A stretch of DNA of 64,000 bases from Hyphomicrobiales bacterium (GTDB taxonomy: Bacteria; Pseudomonadota; Alphaproteobacteria; Rhizobiales; Rhizobiaceae), in contig UEGQ01000015.1 in assembly GCA_900466005.1 (NCBI GenBank), positions 235,737 through 299,736 on the forward strand, read 5' to 3'. Below, one piece after another: positions 26,970-36,430 of the stretch. The position numbers and the translations under genes were made by a program. Each line of letters opens with the position of its first letter. The first letter of the stretch is position 1. Below the pieces are notes generated by a model. That model made no database searches. It saw only the letters and a program-made list of their open reading frames with translations, and was not told the origin of the DNA.

Positions 26970-27490
26970 ACATGGTGGGGGCGCAGGAATGGCACCGGGC
27001 GACGCTCGGCCTCGGCGGCAATATCGGCGATCCGGTCGCTGCGATGGCGGCCGCGCTGCAAAGGCTCGATACGCGGGAGGACTGCCGCGTGGTTGCGGTC
27101 TCCCGTCTCTACCGGACGCCGCCCTGGGGCAAGACCGACCAGGCGGATTTCTACAATGCCTGCGCCGCGGTCGAGACACGACTTTCCCCCGAGGCGCTGC
27201 TCGACGCCTGCCTCGAGATCGAGCGGGAGATGAAACGGGTGCGGATCGAGCGCTGGGGTCCGCGGACGATCGACATGGACGTGCTGACTTACGACGGGGT
27301 CGAATCCCGGACCGACCGGCTCGAAATCCCGCATCCGCGGATGAGCGAGCGAGCCTTCGTGCTGATGCCGCTCGCCGACATCGCGGCCTCGATGCTCGTC
27401 AACGGACGTTCCGTCGCCGCATGGCTCGAGGAGAGCGACAGGACCGGGATTACGATTGCCAGCGAGAATGGCGACTGGTGGCGGCGATAG
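26966..27490 (+). CDS. folK: 2-amino-4-hydroxy-6-hydroxymethyldihydropteridine diphosphokinase
   Basis: Pyrophosphorylates hydroxymethyl-dihydropterin to make the substrate of FolP. The 174-residue protein has LGLGGNIGDP near the start and the family signature RWGPRTIDMDVLTY, with IPHPRMSERAFVLMPLADI near the C-terminus. It starts at GTG 26966 (overlapping the folP stop) or at ATG 26972. It is translationally coupled to folP. Confidence 0.95.
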   Translation: MNMVGAQEWHRATLGLGGNIGDPVAAMAAALQRLDTREDCRVVAVSRLYRTPPWGKTDQADFYNACAAVETRLSPEALLDACLEIEREMKRVRIERWGPRTIDMDVLTYDGVESRTDRLEIPHPRMSERAFVLMPLADIAASMLVNGRSVAAWLEESDRTGITIASENGDWWRR

Positions 27491-28042
27491 TTACTTCTTG
27501 AGCGAGGCGGAGGCGTCCGCGTCCATCTCGCGGTTGAGCGACAGGCCGATGACCGGGATCATGCGATCCTCGACCTTGACCGAGATGGTGATGTTCATCG
27601 CCGTCTCGTTCTGGACGCGAGCGACCATGGCGCCGTTCAGCTTGGCGCGGTTGATGCCCATGACGACCTTGTCGCCGCTGACCGTGCCGGACACGATATC
27701 GAGACCCTTGCCCTCCGCACCATCGAGGAACTTGCCCTGATAGGTGTTGCCGACCTGGGTGATGACCGCGCTCATCGGCTGCGAGAAGACGCCGACGCGG
27801 CAGGTGCCGTCGAGCTTCAGGCCGGTTTCGCCGCTCGACGAAATGCCGGTGAGATTGCAGGTGAACTTGGTGCCCTTGTACTTGCCGGCGACGATCTCGC
27901 CCGGCCCTTTCCAGATCCCCGAAACGGAATCGAAGAAGCGCTTGTCGCGGGATGCCGCTTCGGCGGACGGCGCGGACAAGGCCGCAGCGGCTACGGTGAG
28001 AGCGGCGAGAGAGCCGATAAAGGACAAAGAACGAAACGACAT
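27491..28042 (-). CDS. Secreted protein of unknown function
   Basis: A 183-residue protein with a signal peptide (LSFIGSLAALTVAAAALSAPSAEA-A). The mature part is beta-rich, with repeated short strands such as WKGPGEIVAGKYKGTKFTCNLTG, SGTVSGDKVVMGINR and MNITISVKVEDRMIPVIGLSLNR, suggesting a small beta-barrel or lipocalin-like fold. Two cysteines (FTCNLTG, GTCRVG) could form a disulfide. Start at ATG 28042 (AGGGTG upstream). It converges on folK. I do not recognise the family. Confidence 0.7.
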   Translation of the reverse strand: MSFRSLSFIGSLAALTVAAAALSAPSAEAASRDKRFFDSVSGIWKGPGEIVAGKYKGTKFTCNLTGISSSGETGLKLDGTCRVGVFSQPMSAVITQVGNTYQGKFLDGAEGKGLDIVSGTVSGDKVVMGINRAKLNGAMVARVQNETAMNITISVKVEDRMIPVIGLSLNREMDADASASLKK

Positions 28043-28169
28043 CGGTTCACCCTGGCACGAGCAACGAAGAGACCCGCCTGGCATCTAACGCGAAATTGGT
28101 TAATGCTTGGTTTCCTCGGCCGCAGGCCGTTTACCCTGTTGCAGGAAAAGCGAGTCGGAAACCGTCCGG

Positions 28170-29258
28170 CTATTCCTTGCGGGCACCGGGAGCCGAAGTC
28201 AAGCGGGGCGCGAGATCGGCGACGAAATCGCCGATGCCGGGTCGTTTCATCGCCTTGAACGGCAGCGGCCGGCAGAGATCCATGGCGGCGATACCGATGC
28301 GGGCGGTCATCAGGCCGTTGATCACGCCTTCACCGAGCCGCGCGGAGAGCCGCGAGGCGAGGCCGTGACCGAGGATTTGCTGCGCGAGTCCGTCGCCGAC
28401 CGCAATCGATCCGGTGACGGCGAGATGGGCGAGCACGTCCCTGAAGAGCCGCATCATGCCGAAGGCGCCGGGTCGGCCGCCGTAAAGTTCGGCCATCGCC
28501 CGGATCAGCCGGACGACCTCGAACAGCACATAGGCGAGGTCGACGACCGCCCGCGGGCTGACCGCGGTGACGACCGAGACGCGCTTGGCGCTTCCGAGGA
28601 TCAGCGCGCGCGCCTTGAGGTCGAGCGGGGCGAGCAGTTCGCGTTCGGCAAGGGCGATGAGATGCGGCGCGTCGATCACGTCGTCGCGCGCCGCTTCCAG
28701 CGTCGCACGGCCGCGCGCGGTCTCCGGGCGCCCGGCGACCAGTTTGACGAGACGGTCGACGATGGCGCGGGCGGCGCGCGGGCGGGTGCCGGCAGCGGCC
28801 GTCTCTGCCTCGGTCTTCAGCGACTGGACGGCATCGAGCCGCCAGACGCCGCGTATTTCACGGCCGACGGCGACGGCAAGTGCAGCCAAGCCGACGGCGA
28901 GCACGGCAAGGGCGGCGTAGCCGAGCCAGTCGGAACGGGTGAAGAGATCGCGCAGGAGATTGTCGACCCAAAGGCCGAGCGCCAGCGAGAGCAGGATCGA
29001 GAAGGCGCCGAGCGCCAGCTTTGCGAAGGAGAAACGCCGGGGCCGAGGTGTCGCGACCGGGGCGTCCGCGATCTCCGACAGATCATTCGTCGAGAGAAAC
29101 GGATCGTCTGCCTCGGCGACCACCGCAACCTCGTGATCGAAGCTGCGCGGTGCGCGAGCCTGCGGCGGCGCCGGTGCCGCCTGATCCTGCGGCTCGATCG
29201 TGAAGGCTGCCGGCCGACGCCCGTTTTCCGACGGATGGGACGGTGATTTCTTCGTCAT
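28170..29258 (-). CDS. YcjF-like DUF697 membrane protein (TIGR01620 type)
   Basis: A 362-residue protein with a disordered proline-rich N-terminus (1-75) and two membrane helices (about 78-98 and 110-130). A helical DUF697 domain follows (SVVTAVSPRAVVDLAYVLFEVVRLIRAMAELYGGRPG). Its start overlaps the stop of the YcjX-like GTPase by 4 nt, the same pairing as ycjX-ycjF in E. coli, where the pair is stress-induced. The exact role is unknown. Confidence 0.82.
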   Translation of the reverse strand: MTKKSPSHPSENGRRPAAFTIEPQDQAAPAPPQARAPRSFDHEVAVVAEADDPFLSTNDLSEIADAPVATPRPRRFSFAKLALGAFSILLSLALGLWVDNLLRDLFTRSDWLGYAALAVLAVGLAALAVAVGREIRGVWRLDAVQSLKTEAETAAAGTRPRAARAIVDRLVKLVAGRPETARGRATLEAARDDVIDAPHLIALAERELLAPLDLKARALILGSAKRVSVVTAVSPRAVVDLAYVLFEVVRLIRAMAELYGGRPGAFGMMRLFRDVLAHLAVTGSIAVGDGLAQQILGHGLASRLSARLGEGVINGLMTARIGIAAMDLCRPLPFKAMKRPGIGDFVADLAPRLTSAPGARKE

Positions 29259-30730
29259 GCCAGTTTATCCCCGAGCAGGAACTGCATGGCCCTGTCGAGC
29301 CGAATATGCGGAACGGAAAGGGTGATGCCGCCTCCGGTCTCCTCGATCTGTGGTGGACGGAAGCGCACGATGTTGAGTTCCGGCAGGTAGGCGCCGTGGC
29401 CGGCATCGTCCACGCTGCGGAAGAACCGTTCGGGATCGGCCGGCAGGTCACCCGGGAAAATGGCGGTCTTGCGGTTGCCGTCGAAGCGTTCCTTGCCGAC
29501 GGTCTCGCCCGCCATCGGCGTGCCGACCACCACAGGCAGTTCGTCGCCGTTCTGCTTCACGGTCGCTTCCCGGGTCGCGCGGACGGAGGCGATCGCCATC
29601 ACCTCGATACCCGCTCCGGTCATGCCGATGCGGGTCGTCGCCCGGTCGACGAGACGGCGGGTGATCGCCTCGAGCCGGTCGTGGCTCTCGTGATGCAGAT
29701 GGTCGGCCTTCGTGGCAGCGACGAGCACCCGGTCGATGCGCCGGCGGACGAGTGCCGTGAGGAACGAGTTCGAACCCGCACGGAAACAGGCGAGCACGTC
29801 GGTGAGGGCGCGTTCGAGGTCCTGCACGGCCTCCGGCCCGCGATTGATCGCCTGCAGGGCGTCGACCAGCACGATCTGCCGGTCCAGCCGCGCGAAATGT
29901 TCGCGGAAGAAGGGTTTGACCACGACCGACTTGTAGGCCTCGTATCGGCGCTCCATCATCGCCCGCAGCGAACCCTTCGGCGCCCTGGTGTCCGGCAGGT
30001 CCGGCAGGGGGGCGAAGGTGAGGGCAGGCGACCCGTCGAGGTCGCCCGGCATCAGAAATCGTCCAGGCGGCAGTGTCGAGAGCGAGCGCTCGTCCGCCTT
30101 GCAGGCCCTGAGATAGGCGGTGAACCGTTCGGCGAGTTCCCGGGCGAGCGTCTCGTCGGCCGGCGCGTCGACGTCGACCGACGCCGTTCGTCCCAGCCAT
30201 TCGCGCGAAAGCTCCGCCCGGATGCCGGTTCGCGCAAGCCCCACCGTGGCGGCGCTGAAGTCGCGATAGTCCTGGCTAAGCAGCGGCAGGTCGAGAAGCC
30301 ACTCGCCGGGGTAGTCGACGATGTCGACGGACAGCCGGCCCGGCGAGAAGAGACGATTCCAGCCGCTGGCGCTCTCATAGGCGATCGTCAGGCGCAGTTC
30401 GGAGATTGCGCGGGTGGAATCCGGCCAGATGCGGTCCTTCACGAGCGCGCGGATGTGATCCTCGTACTGGAAGCGCGGCACCGCGTCGTCCGGTTGCGGC
30501 TCGAGCCTCGTCGCGGAGATGCGTCCCGCCTGCAGAGGTTCGAAGAGCGGCAGACGACCACCGTGCAGGAGATTGTGGATGAGCGAGGAGATGAACACCG
30601 TCTTGCCGGCGCGGGCAAGGCCGGTCACGCCGAGACGGATCGACGGGTTGACGAGGTTTGACGCCCGGTCTGCCAGATTGTCGAAGGCGATCGCGGCCTC
30701 GTCGGCGAAGGATGTCATGGATGGCGGCAA
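29255..30730 (-). CDS. YcjX-family GTPase-like protein (DUF463)
   Basis: A 491-residue P-loop protein. Walker A is GLARAGKT at 37-44. A Walker-B-like segment is DIVDYPGEWLLDLPLL, and an NKxD-like guanine motif is ATKADHL. These match the YcjX/DUF463 family, conserved in proteobacteria and coupled to YcjF. The frame opens with TTG 30730; ATG 30718 (MTSFADEA) is the alternative, and neither shows a clear RBS. It forms an operon with the DUF697 protein and lies just after a SixA-like phosphatase on the same strand. Confidence 0.87.
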   Translation of the reverse strand: MPPSMTSFADEAAIAFDNLADRASNLVNPSIRLGVTGLARAGKTVFISSLIHNLLHGGRLPLFEPLQAGRISATRLEPQPDDAVPRFQYEDHIRALVKDRIWPDSTRAISELRLTIAYESASGWNRLFSPGRLSVDIVDYPGEWLLDLPLLSQDYRDFSAATVGLARTGIRAELSREWLGRTASVDVDAPADETLARELAERFTAYLRACKADERSLSTLPPGRFLMPGDLDGSPALTFAPLPDLPDTRAPKGSLRAMMERRYEAYKSVVVKPFFREHFARLDRQIVLVDALQAINRGPEAVQDLERALTDVLACFRAGSNSFLTALVRRRIDRVLVAATKADHLHHESHDRLEAITRRLVDRATTRIGMTGAGIEVMAIASVRATREATVKQNGDELPVVVGTPMAGETVGKERFDGNRKTAIFPGDLPADPERFFRSVDDAGHGAYLPELNIVRFRPPQIEETGGGITLSVPHIRLDRAMQFLLGDKLA

Positions 30731-30865
30731 GTCGGGTATCCCTGCGGCAGCGTCACGGTTCCGGCGTAGCGTCCGGAGGACGGGCCGAGCGCAAATATAG
30801 GCAGCGAAGGGGCGAGGCGAAAGGGCAGTGCAGCATATCCGCGGCCTTTCGCCGCCTCGGGCCGT

Positions 30866-31375
30866 TCATCCGGTCAGGAAATCCGCGAGCATCCAGGCGC
30901 TGTTGTTCGGTGTTGCCCCTGTCGCACGATCGAGGACGGCAAGGCCGGCCGTCGGGAAACCTTCGGGTGCCGCCGCCTGGGCCGCCTCGCTGCCGGCGAG
31001 CAGGAACAGCGCCTCCTCGATCGACGGGTTGTGCCCGACGAGCATCACCGAGCCGTAATCCTTCAGCGCGCCGAGTATGTCGAAATAGCTGTCGGCGGGG
31101 CAGTTGTAGAGCTCGTCGAGATAGCGAAACTCGGTTCGCGTCGCGTATGCGCCCCGGAAGGCATCGGCGGTTTCGCGGCACCGCCGGGCAGTCGAACTGA
31201 TGATCAGGTCGGGGCGGTAGCCGCGCTCGATTGCCTGTTCAGCAACGCTTGCAGCCTCGTGGCGACCGGCGTCGTTCAGCGACCGGTCGAAGTCGCGTTC
31301 CCCCGGTTGCGCCCAACCGGATTTCGCATGCCGCAGCAGGTAGATACGATTTTGGGGTGGTGTCACCGAGGTCAT
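30866..31375 (-). CDS. SixA-like histidine phosphatase
   Basis: A 169-residue enzyme of the histidine phosphatase superfamily. It has catalytic RHAKSGW near residue 14, then LIISSTARRCRETADAF (second arginine) and LVGHNPSIEEAL (second catalytic histidine). SixA members remove phosphate from phosphohistidine in HPt or PTS proteins, so it could counter phosphorelays. Start at ATG 31375 (MTSVTPPQ); the frame extends upstream to GTG 31420. It precedes the YcjX/YcjF pair in the same direction. Confidence 0.85.
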   Translation of the reverse strand: MTSVTPPQNRIYLLRHAKSGWAQPGERDFDRSLNDAGRHEAASVAEQAIERGYRPDLIISSTARRCRETADAFRGAYATRTEFRYLDELYNCPADSYFDILGALKDYGSVMLVGHNPSIEEALFLLAGSEAAQAAAPEGFPTAGLAVLDRATGATPNNSAWMLADFLTG

Positions 31376-31555
31376 CCGTTCAGCTTTCTGCGACTGCGCG
31401 TGCCCTCTGACTAGCTTCACTGGGGGATGGCCGTCAACTGGGCTTCCGTAGTGCTCCCTTACGCAAGGGTAAGTGTGGGGGCGACCCGCAGCGATCGTCT
31501 CGAATTTGGAAATAATGCTTAAGAAATAGACATTTAGCTTAATTATATGACAGAA

Positions 31556-31570
31556 TTAAAAATAGCTTAA
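31556..31570 (+). promoter_or_regulatory. CtrA-box-like site upstream of dksA
   Basis: TTAA (31556-31559), 7 nt, TTAA (31567-31570) is an exact match to the TTAA-N7-TTAA core bound by CtrA. It lies about 58 bp upstream of the predicted dksA transcript start. The surrounding AT-rich stretch holds two more TTAA words, which raises the odds of chance. Confidence 0.45.
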
Positions 31571-31585
31571 AGCCGGTTGTAAGGC

Positions 31586-31614
31586 TTGAATGCGCTTTAG
31601 CGAAAGGATATACA
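31586..31614 (+). promoter_or_regulatory. Sigma70-type promoter for dksA
   Basis: TTGAAT (31586-31591), a 17-bp spacer and TATACA (31609-31614) predict a start near 31621, 28 nt before the TTG start codon. Confidence 0.6.
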
Positions 31615-31648
31615 GCCGCCCATTGAGATGTTCTTCAGGAGAATCGCG

Positions 31649-32068
31649 TTGAGTGAGAAGATCGATCTTAGCAATTATGTGCTCTCGGAAGACGATGAGT
31701 TCATGAACGCGAACCAACGGGCCTACTTCCGCGCAAAGCTCATAGCCTGGAAAAACGACATCCTTCGCGAGGCCCGCGAAACGCTCGACCATCTTGCCGA
31801 GGAAAGTGCCAACCACCCCGATCTCGCCGATCGCGCATCGTCGGAGACGGACCGTGCCATCGAGCTTCGGGCCCGTGACCGGCAGCGCAAGCTGATCTCC
31901 AAGATCGACGCGGCGCTGCAGCGTATCGAGGACGGCACCTACGGGTATTGCGAGGAGACCGGTGAGCCGATCGGACTGAAGCGGCTGGATGCCCGCCCGA
32001 TCGCCACGTTGTCGATCGAGGCGCAGGAGCGCCACGAGCGACGCGAAAAGGTTTACCGGGACGAGTGA
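31649..32068 (+). CDS. dksA: RNA polymerase-binding transcription factor DksA
   Basis: Binds the RNA polymerase secondary channel and works with ppGpp. The 139-residue protein starts at TTG 31649 (MSEKIDLSNYVLSEDD) with AGGAG 8 nt upstream; the ATG 21 nt earlier lacks RBS and homology. The coiled-coil tip keeps D58, D61 and A63 (DLADRA), the residues needed for activity. The zinc finger keeps only C101; the other three cysteine positions read T, S and A. It should therefore not bind zinc in the classic way, like DksA2 of Pseudomonas. A strong terminator follows. Confidence 0.92.
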   Translation: MSEKIDLSNYVLSEDDEFMNANQRAYFRAKLIAWKNDILREARETLDHLAEESANHPDLADRASSETDRAIELRARDRQRKLISKIDAALQRIEDGTYGYCEETGEPIGLKRLDARPIATLSIEAQERHERREKVYRDE

Positions 32069-32080
32069 CCGGATTTTGAA

Positions 32081-32107
32081 GCCCGCTCCTCTGGAGCGGG
32101 CTTTTTT
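32081..32107 (+). terminator. Intrinsic terminator after dksA
   Basis: GCCCGCTCC (32081-32089), a 3-nt loop and GGAGCGGGC (32093-32101) form a perfect 9-bp stem followed by six Ts, 13 nt after the dksA stop. Confidence 0.92.
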
Positions 32108-32163
32108 GTCACGCTGCCGTTTTTCTTTTCGGCGGGGCAGGACTGCGGCGCCGACCGTGGAGG

Positions 32164-33471
32164 TCAGCCGTCGCGGCTCGCCGACATCTCTCCGAATATG
32201 CGGGCGATTTCCTTTTGCAGGCTCGGCTCTTCAGCGGCATCGGAAGGGCGGTTGCCGGCGACGTCCACTTTCGGTGCGCCGCCGACCGGCGGAATGCCGA
32301 CGGGGCGTTCGGGCCTGATCGCGGATGCGGCGGCGATGTCGGTCGCAGCGACGGGTGCCGCCGACGCAGTTGCTGCGAGATGGCGCTCCATCTCTTCTTC
32401 CAGAACCCGTTCGAAATCGCTCGGGATACGCTGTTTCGGTGCCTCGTCCACCTTTGGTTCTTCCGGGGACGGCCGCGGCTCGGGGGCGAGTTCCGGTTCC
32501 GTCGCGGCTCTTTCCGTCAATTCCGGCATGACGCGGCCACGAGCCGCTTCGAGGATATCCTCAGCCTGGGCGGAAGCGAGCGAAACATCACCGTCTTGCG
32601 TCGGGGCGGCGGGCGCGGCGGCTTCCACAGTCTGGGCGGGGGGCGCAACCGCTGCAGGTGTCGCCGCGGTCATCGACGGGCGGCTCGAAGGCAGAACCAG
32701 CGGAGGTTCGACCGACGACGCGGCCGCCACTTCGGACTTCGACGGCTCCGCCGCCGCGACCGGCGCGATCGCGACCGGTGCGATCGTAACCGGGGCGTCA
32801 TCCCTGACGAGTGTGGGCGCGGCTATCGGCTGGATGGGCGCCGGGCTCGGCGGCGGTGCGGACGCGGCCATGTCTGCGGCCGGAACCGGCTGTGGCGCCG
32901 GCTGCTTTCTCAGCGCCGGCTCGATTGCCGCTGCCGCGGCGACAGTACGCATGGGCTCCGCGGCCGGTTTGAGCGGTGCCTGCGGTTGTCGCGGCGGTTC
33001 GCGACGAACGGGTGCCGCGGCCGGCTCCGGCCTGTTTGCCGGGAGCTCGGGCTCGGGACGGACGGCGGCGATTGCCGCCGCCGGTTTGGGAATCGCCACA
33101 GGCTCGCGATCACCCGGCCGGTCTTCGTGTGCGAGCGGGACGGCCTGCGACGGCGACACGGGCGTTGCCGACAGGTAAGCGCGTTCGTCGCCGATCCCGC
33201 TTTCAATGACGATGTCGGTCGGCCCGCCGATCATGACGAGATGTTCGACGTTGTCGCGGCGCACGAGCACGAGGCGGCGGCGCGCGTCGACCGCGGCGGC
33301 ATCGAGGACCTGCAGGCGCGGCTGCCTGTTGCGTCCGCCGCGCACGAAGGGCGAGGGCGCCCGCTTGCGCAGCAGCCAGAGCACGATGAACAGGCACAGG
33401 AGCGCCAGGCTGACACCCAGTGCCGCGACCAGGAAACGATTGCCGTAAGCGGCGACGAGTTCTTCGATCAT
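32164..33471 (-). CDS. FliO-like membrane protein with long alanine/proline-rich tail
   Basis: A 435-residue protein. One membrane helix (about 12-33) is followed by a compact FliO-type beta domain (RLQVLDAAAVDARRRLVLVRRDNVEHLVMIGGPTDIVIESGI, about 50-95). Some 300 low-complexity residues rich in A, P and E follow. The C-terminus (QKEIARIFGEMSA) looks ordered. FliO assists assembly of the flagellar export gate. Here it is far from any flagellar gene, so the role may differ. ATG 33471 has AGGAGG 6 nt upstream; an open frame 40 codons further lacks RBS. Confidence 0.75.
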   Translation of the reverse strand: MIEELVAAYGNRFLVAALGVSLALLCLFIVLWLLRKRAPSPFVRGGRNRQPRLQVLDAAAVDARRRLVLVRRDNVEHLVMIGGPTDIVIESGIGDERAYLSATPVSPSQAVPLAHEDRPGDREPVAIPKPAAAIAAVRPEPELPANRPEPAAAPVRREPPRQPQAPLKPAAEPMRTVAAAAAIEPALRKQPAPQPVPAADMAASAPPPSPAPIQPIAAPTLVRDDAPVTIAPVAIAPVAAAEPSKSEVAAASSVEPPLVLPSSRPSMTAATPAAVAPPAQTVEAAAPAAPTQDGDVSLASAQAEDILEAARGRVMPELTERAATEPELAPEPRPSPEEPKVDEAPKQRIPSDFERVLEEEMERHLAATASAAPVAATDIAAASAIRPERPVGIPPVGGAPKVDVAGNRPSDAAEEPSLQKEIARIFGEMSASRDG

Positions 33472-33680
33472 GTCGGCCCTCCTTTTTCCCGCTTTGTGGC
33501 AGAAGACCGCCGGTAGCGCAATGCGATCACCGGGCAGCGTCCTCCCGCAGGCGCTCGCGAACGATCCGGTTGCCCGGATGTTCTGCGTCAAATGCGGCTT
33601 TCCTGTGGGATTGCCTGTGTATGGCGGACCTCAAACTGTGGGGGCGGAGCTTTTTGCCGTACCTGCAACTTGCTAAACAT

Positions 33681-33702
33681 GGCAGAAAGGTCCGATTCTG
33701 CC
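33681..33702. promoter_or_regulatory. Inverted repeat upstream of cckA
   Basis: GGCAGAA (33681-33687), 8 nt, TTCTGCC (33696-33702) is a perfect 7-bp dyad about 47 bp before the cckA start. It may be an operator or a leader hairpin. No known regulator matches it. Confidence 0.3.
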
Positions 33703-33748
33703 GATCTTCACGAGTAGGCGGATTGTCGGGCGATAACACGAGGCATTC

Positions 33749-36349
33749 ATGACGAGATTGCAACAGGCCGGCGAAAGCGATGCGCCCTTGGTCGACCGGG
33801 GTAACCGGTCCGGTGCGGCCATACGCATCATCGTGTTGGCGGTCGTGCTGCTCGCCGCCGCGGTCGCCTTCGTCGTCTTCAAGGACCAGCTCGAGAACGA
33901 ATTCGTTCTCGGCATCCTCGGCGTACTGGCGATGATGGGAATATTCTTCCTCGTCTCGGCGATGATCGGCTTCGTCGCCGTCATGCCGCAGTCGCAGTCC
34001 GACACGCTGGCCCGCAGCTTTCTCGCGAGCCAGCCGGAAGGTACGCTGATCACCGACGACAACGGCCGTGTCGTTTTCGCCAATGCCGCCTATGGACGGA
34101 TCACCGGCGCCAGGAAGGCGACTGAAGTACAGACGCTCGAGGCTCTGCTCTCGCGCCATCGCGAGTCGAGCGAGGCACTCTATCGGCTCGCCAACGGTCT
34201 GCGCACGGGCCGCGAAGGCTACGAGGAGTTTCGGCTCCTGAAGCCGCTCGGTCCGGTGACCGGCAACGGCTCCGGCGCACACTGGTATCGGCTCAAGGCG
34301 CGGCTGCTGCCGCTCGAAGGCAGCGCCAAGGTGCTGCAGATCTGGCAGATCACCGACATCACGTCGGAGCGCGAGGACCAGGAGCGCTTCTTCAAGGAAC
34401 TGCAGCACGCGATCGACTACCTCGATCACGCGCCGGCGGGCTTTTTCTCGGCAGGGCGAAAGGGCGAGATCTACTATCTCAATGCGACGCTCGCCGAGTG
34501 GCTCGGCATCGATCTCACGCAGTTCTCGCCGGGTTCGCTCACCGTCGCCGAACTGGTCGCGGGCGAGGGCATGGCGCTCATCGAATCGGTACAGGTGGCG
34601 CCCGGCTCGACCAAGACGGAGACCTTCGATCTCGACCTGCGCTGCGCCAACGGCCAGAGCCTGCCGGTGCGGCTCATCCATCGCGTCCGTGCCGCCCGCG
34701 ACGGTGCGCCGGGCGAAAGCCGCTCGATCGTGCTGGCGCGGCGGGACGACCACAGCGGCGACCAGTCGGCATCGATCGCCTCGATGCGGTTCACGCGCTT
34801 CTTCAACAACACGCCGATGGCGATCGCCTCCGTCGACGGCGAGGGCCGAATTCTCCGGACCAACGCGCCCTTCCTCAAGCTTTTCTCGGACCTCGTCGGT
34901 CGCGATGACGTCGATCGCGGCGCGAGCCTCGACGTGGTTTTCCACGAGAGCGAACGCGAGCGTTTCAGCCAAGCGCTTGCGGCGGCGAAGAACCGTCAGG
35001 TGGATATCGCGCCGATCGACAGCCGGCATCCGAACAACGAGACGCGGCATTTCCGTTTCTACGTCAACGCGGTCATCGACCAGAGCGACGAGGCGCCGGA
35101 AGAGGCGGCGATCGTCTATGCGGTCGACGTGACCGACCAGAAGGCGCTCGAAACCCAGATGGCGCAGACGCAGAAGATGAATGCGGTCGGAACGCTCGCC
35201 GGCGGTATCGCCCACGACTTCAACAACGTGCTGACGGCGATCCTGCTTTCCTCCGACCATCTCCTGCTGCAGGCCCGGCCGTCGGACGCGAGCTTCGCAG
35301 ACCTCATGGAGATCAAGCGCAACGCCAACCGCGCCGCGGTGCTGGTACGGCAATTGCTCGCCTTCTCGCGCAAGCAGACGATGCGCCCGTCGGTGCTGAA
35401 CCTCACCGATGTCATCGGCGACCTGCGCATGCTGGTCGATCGGCTGATCTCCGGTACGGCGGTGAAGCTCCAGGTCGACTACGGCCGCGACCTGTGGCCG
35501 GTGAAGACTGACCTTTCGCAGTTCGAGCAGGTGCTGATCAATCTCTGCGTGAACGCGCGCGATGCCATGCCGCAGGGCGGCACGATCACCATTTCGACCC
35601 GCAACATCACGGCGGAACAGGCCGCTGCCTACCACTACCGTGAACTGCCTGCCGAAGAGTTCGTGCTGGTCGAGGTGGCCGACACCGGAACCGGGATCGC
35701 GCCGGAGATCATCGAGAAGATCTTCGAGCCCTTCTTCACCACCAAGGAAGTGGGCAAGGGGACCGGGCTCGGTCTCGCGATGGTCTACGGGATCGTCAAG
35801 CAGTCCGGCGGCTACATCTATCCCGAATCCGAGGTCGGCAAGGGAACCGCCTTCCGCATCTTCCTGCCGCGGCACGTGGCCGAGATCGCGCCTGTTCCCG
35901 CCGGCGGCGAGGCCGGAGCCGCTGACACCGAAGCGCGTCCTGCCGTGGCCTCGGAGCCTACCGACCTCACCGGCAAGTCGGCGGTCGTTCTCCTCGTCGA
36001 GGACGAGGAAGCGGTGCGACGCGGCGGCAAGCGCATGCTGGAGACCCGCGGATACACGGTGCACGAGGCAGGCTCGGGTGTCGAGGCGCTCGACATCATG
36101 GACGAGCTCGACGGCGCCGTGGACATCGTCGTCTCCGACGTCGTGATGCCGGAAATGGACGGACCGACGCTGCTGCGGGAACTACGCAAGAAATATCCGG
36201 ACCTGAAATTCATCTTCGTCTCGGGCTATGCCGAGGACGCGTTCGCGCGCAACCTGCCGGCCGACGCCAAGTTCGGCTTCCTGCCGAAGCCGTTCTCGCT
36301 GAAGCAGCTCGCCGTCGCGGTTCGTGAAATGCTGGACGGGGACGACTGA
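33749..36349 (+). CDS. cckA: Cell-cycle hybrid histidine kinase
   Basis: Master phosphorelay kinase that feeds ChpT and then CtrA and CpdR. The 866-residue protein has two membrane spans (about 25-45 and 53-78) and a short periplasmic loop. Two or three PAS domains follow (about 95-460). The HisKA domain has phospho-acceptor H489 (GGIAHDFNN), and the GHKL ATPase shows ADTGTGI and [11 protein letters not shown]. The C-terminal receiver has D797 ([11 protein letters not shown]) and K in FLPKPF. Length and order match Caulobacter and rhizobial CckA. ATG 33749 has a CGAGG RBS. Confidence 0.95.
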   Translation: MTRLQQAGESDAPLVDRGNRSGAAIRIIVLAVVLLAAAVAFVVFKDQLENEFVLGILGVLAMMGIFFLVSAMIGFVAVMPQSQSDTLARSFLASQPEGTLITDDNGRVVFANAAYGRITGARKATEVQTLEALLSRHRESSEALYRLANGLRTGREGYEEFRLLKPLGPVTGNGSGAHWYRLKARLLPLEGSAKVLQIWQITDITSEREDQERFFKELQHAIDYLDHAPAGFFSAGRKGEIYYLNATLAEWLGIDLTQFSPGSLTVAELVAGEGMALIESVQVAPGSTKTETFDLDLRCANGQSLPVRLIHRVRAARDGAPGESRSIVLARRDDHSGDQSASIASMRFTRFFNNTPMAIASVDGEGRILRTNAPFLKLFSDLVGRDDVDRGASLDVVFHESERERFSQALAAAKNRQVDIAPIDSRHPNNETRHFRFYVNAVIDQSDEAPEEAAIVYAVDVTDQKALETQMAQTQKMNAVGTLAGGIAHDFNNVLTAILLSSDHLLLQARPSDASFADLMEIKRNANRAAVLVRQLLAFSRKQTMRPSVLNLTDVIGDLRMLVDRLISGTAVKLQVDYGRDLWPVKTDLSQFEQVLINLCVNARDAMPQGGTITISTRNITAEQAAAYHYRELPAEEFVLVEVADTGTGIAPEIIEKIFEPFFTTKEVGKGTGLGLAMVYGIVKQSGGYIYPESEVGKGTAFRIFLPRHVAEIAPVPAGGEAGAADTEARPAVASEPTDLTGKSAVVLLVEDEEAVRRGGKRMLETRGYTVHEAGSGVEALDIMDELDGAVDIVVSDVVMPEMDGPTLLRELRKKYPDLKFIFVSGYAEDAFARNLPADAKFGFLPKPFSLKQLAVAVREMLDGDD

Positions 36350-36430
36350 ACGGCGACGTTTCGGTGTCGCGCACGCAGGCAGGTCGTGTGAGATGACGAG
36401 GGAAGAAGCGACCAAGCCGGCGAAGGACTG

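Noticed and set aside
33527..36064. 845-codon minus-strand frame across cckA
   Set aside because: Antisense shadow; cckA motifs are complete on the plus strand.
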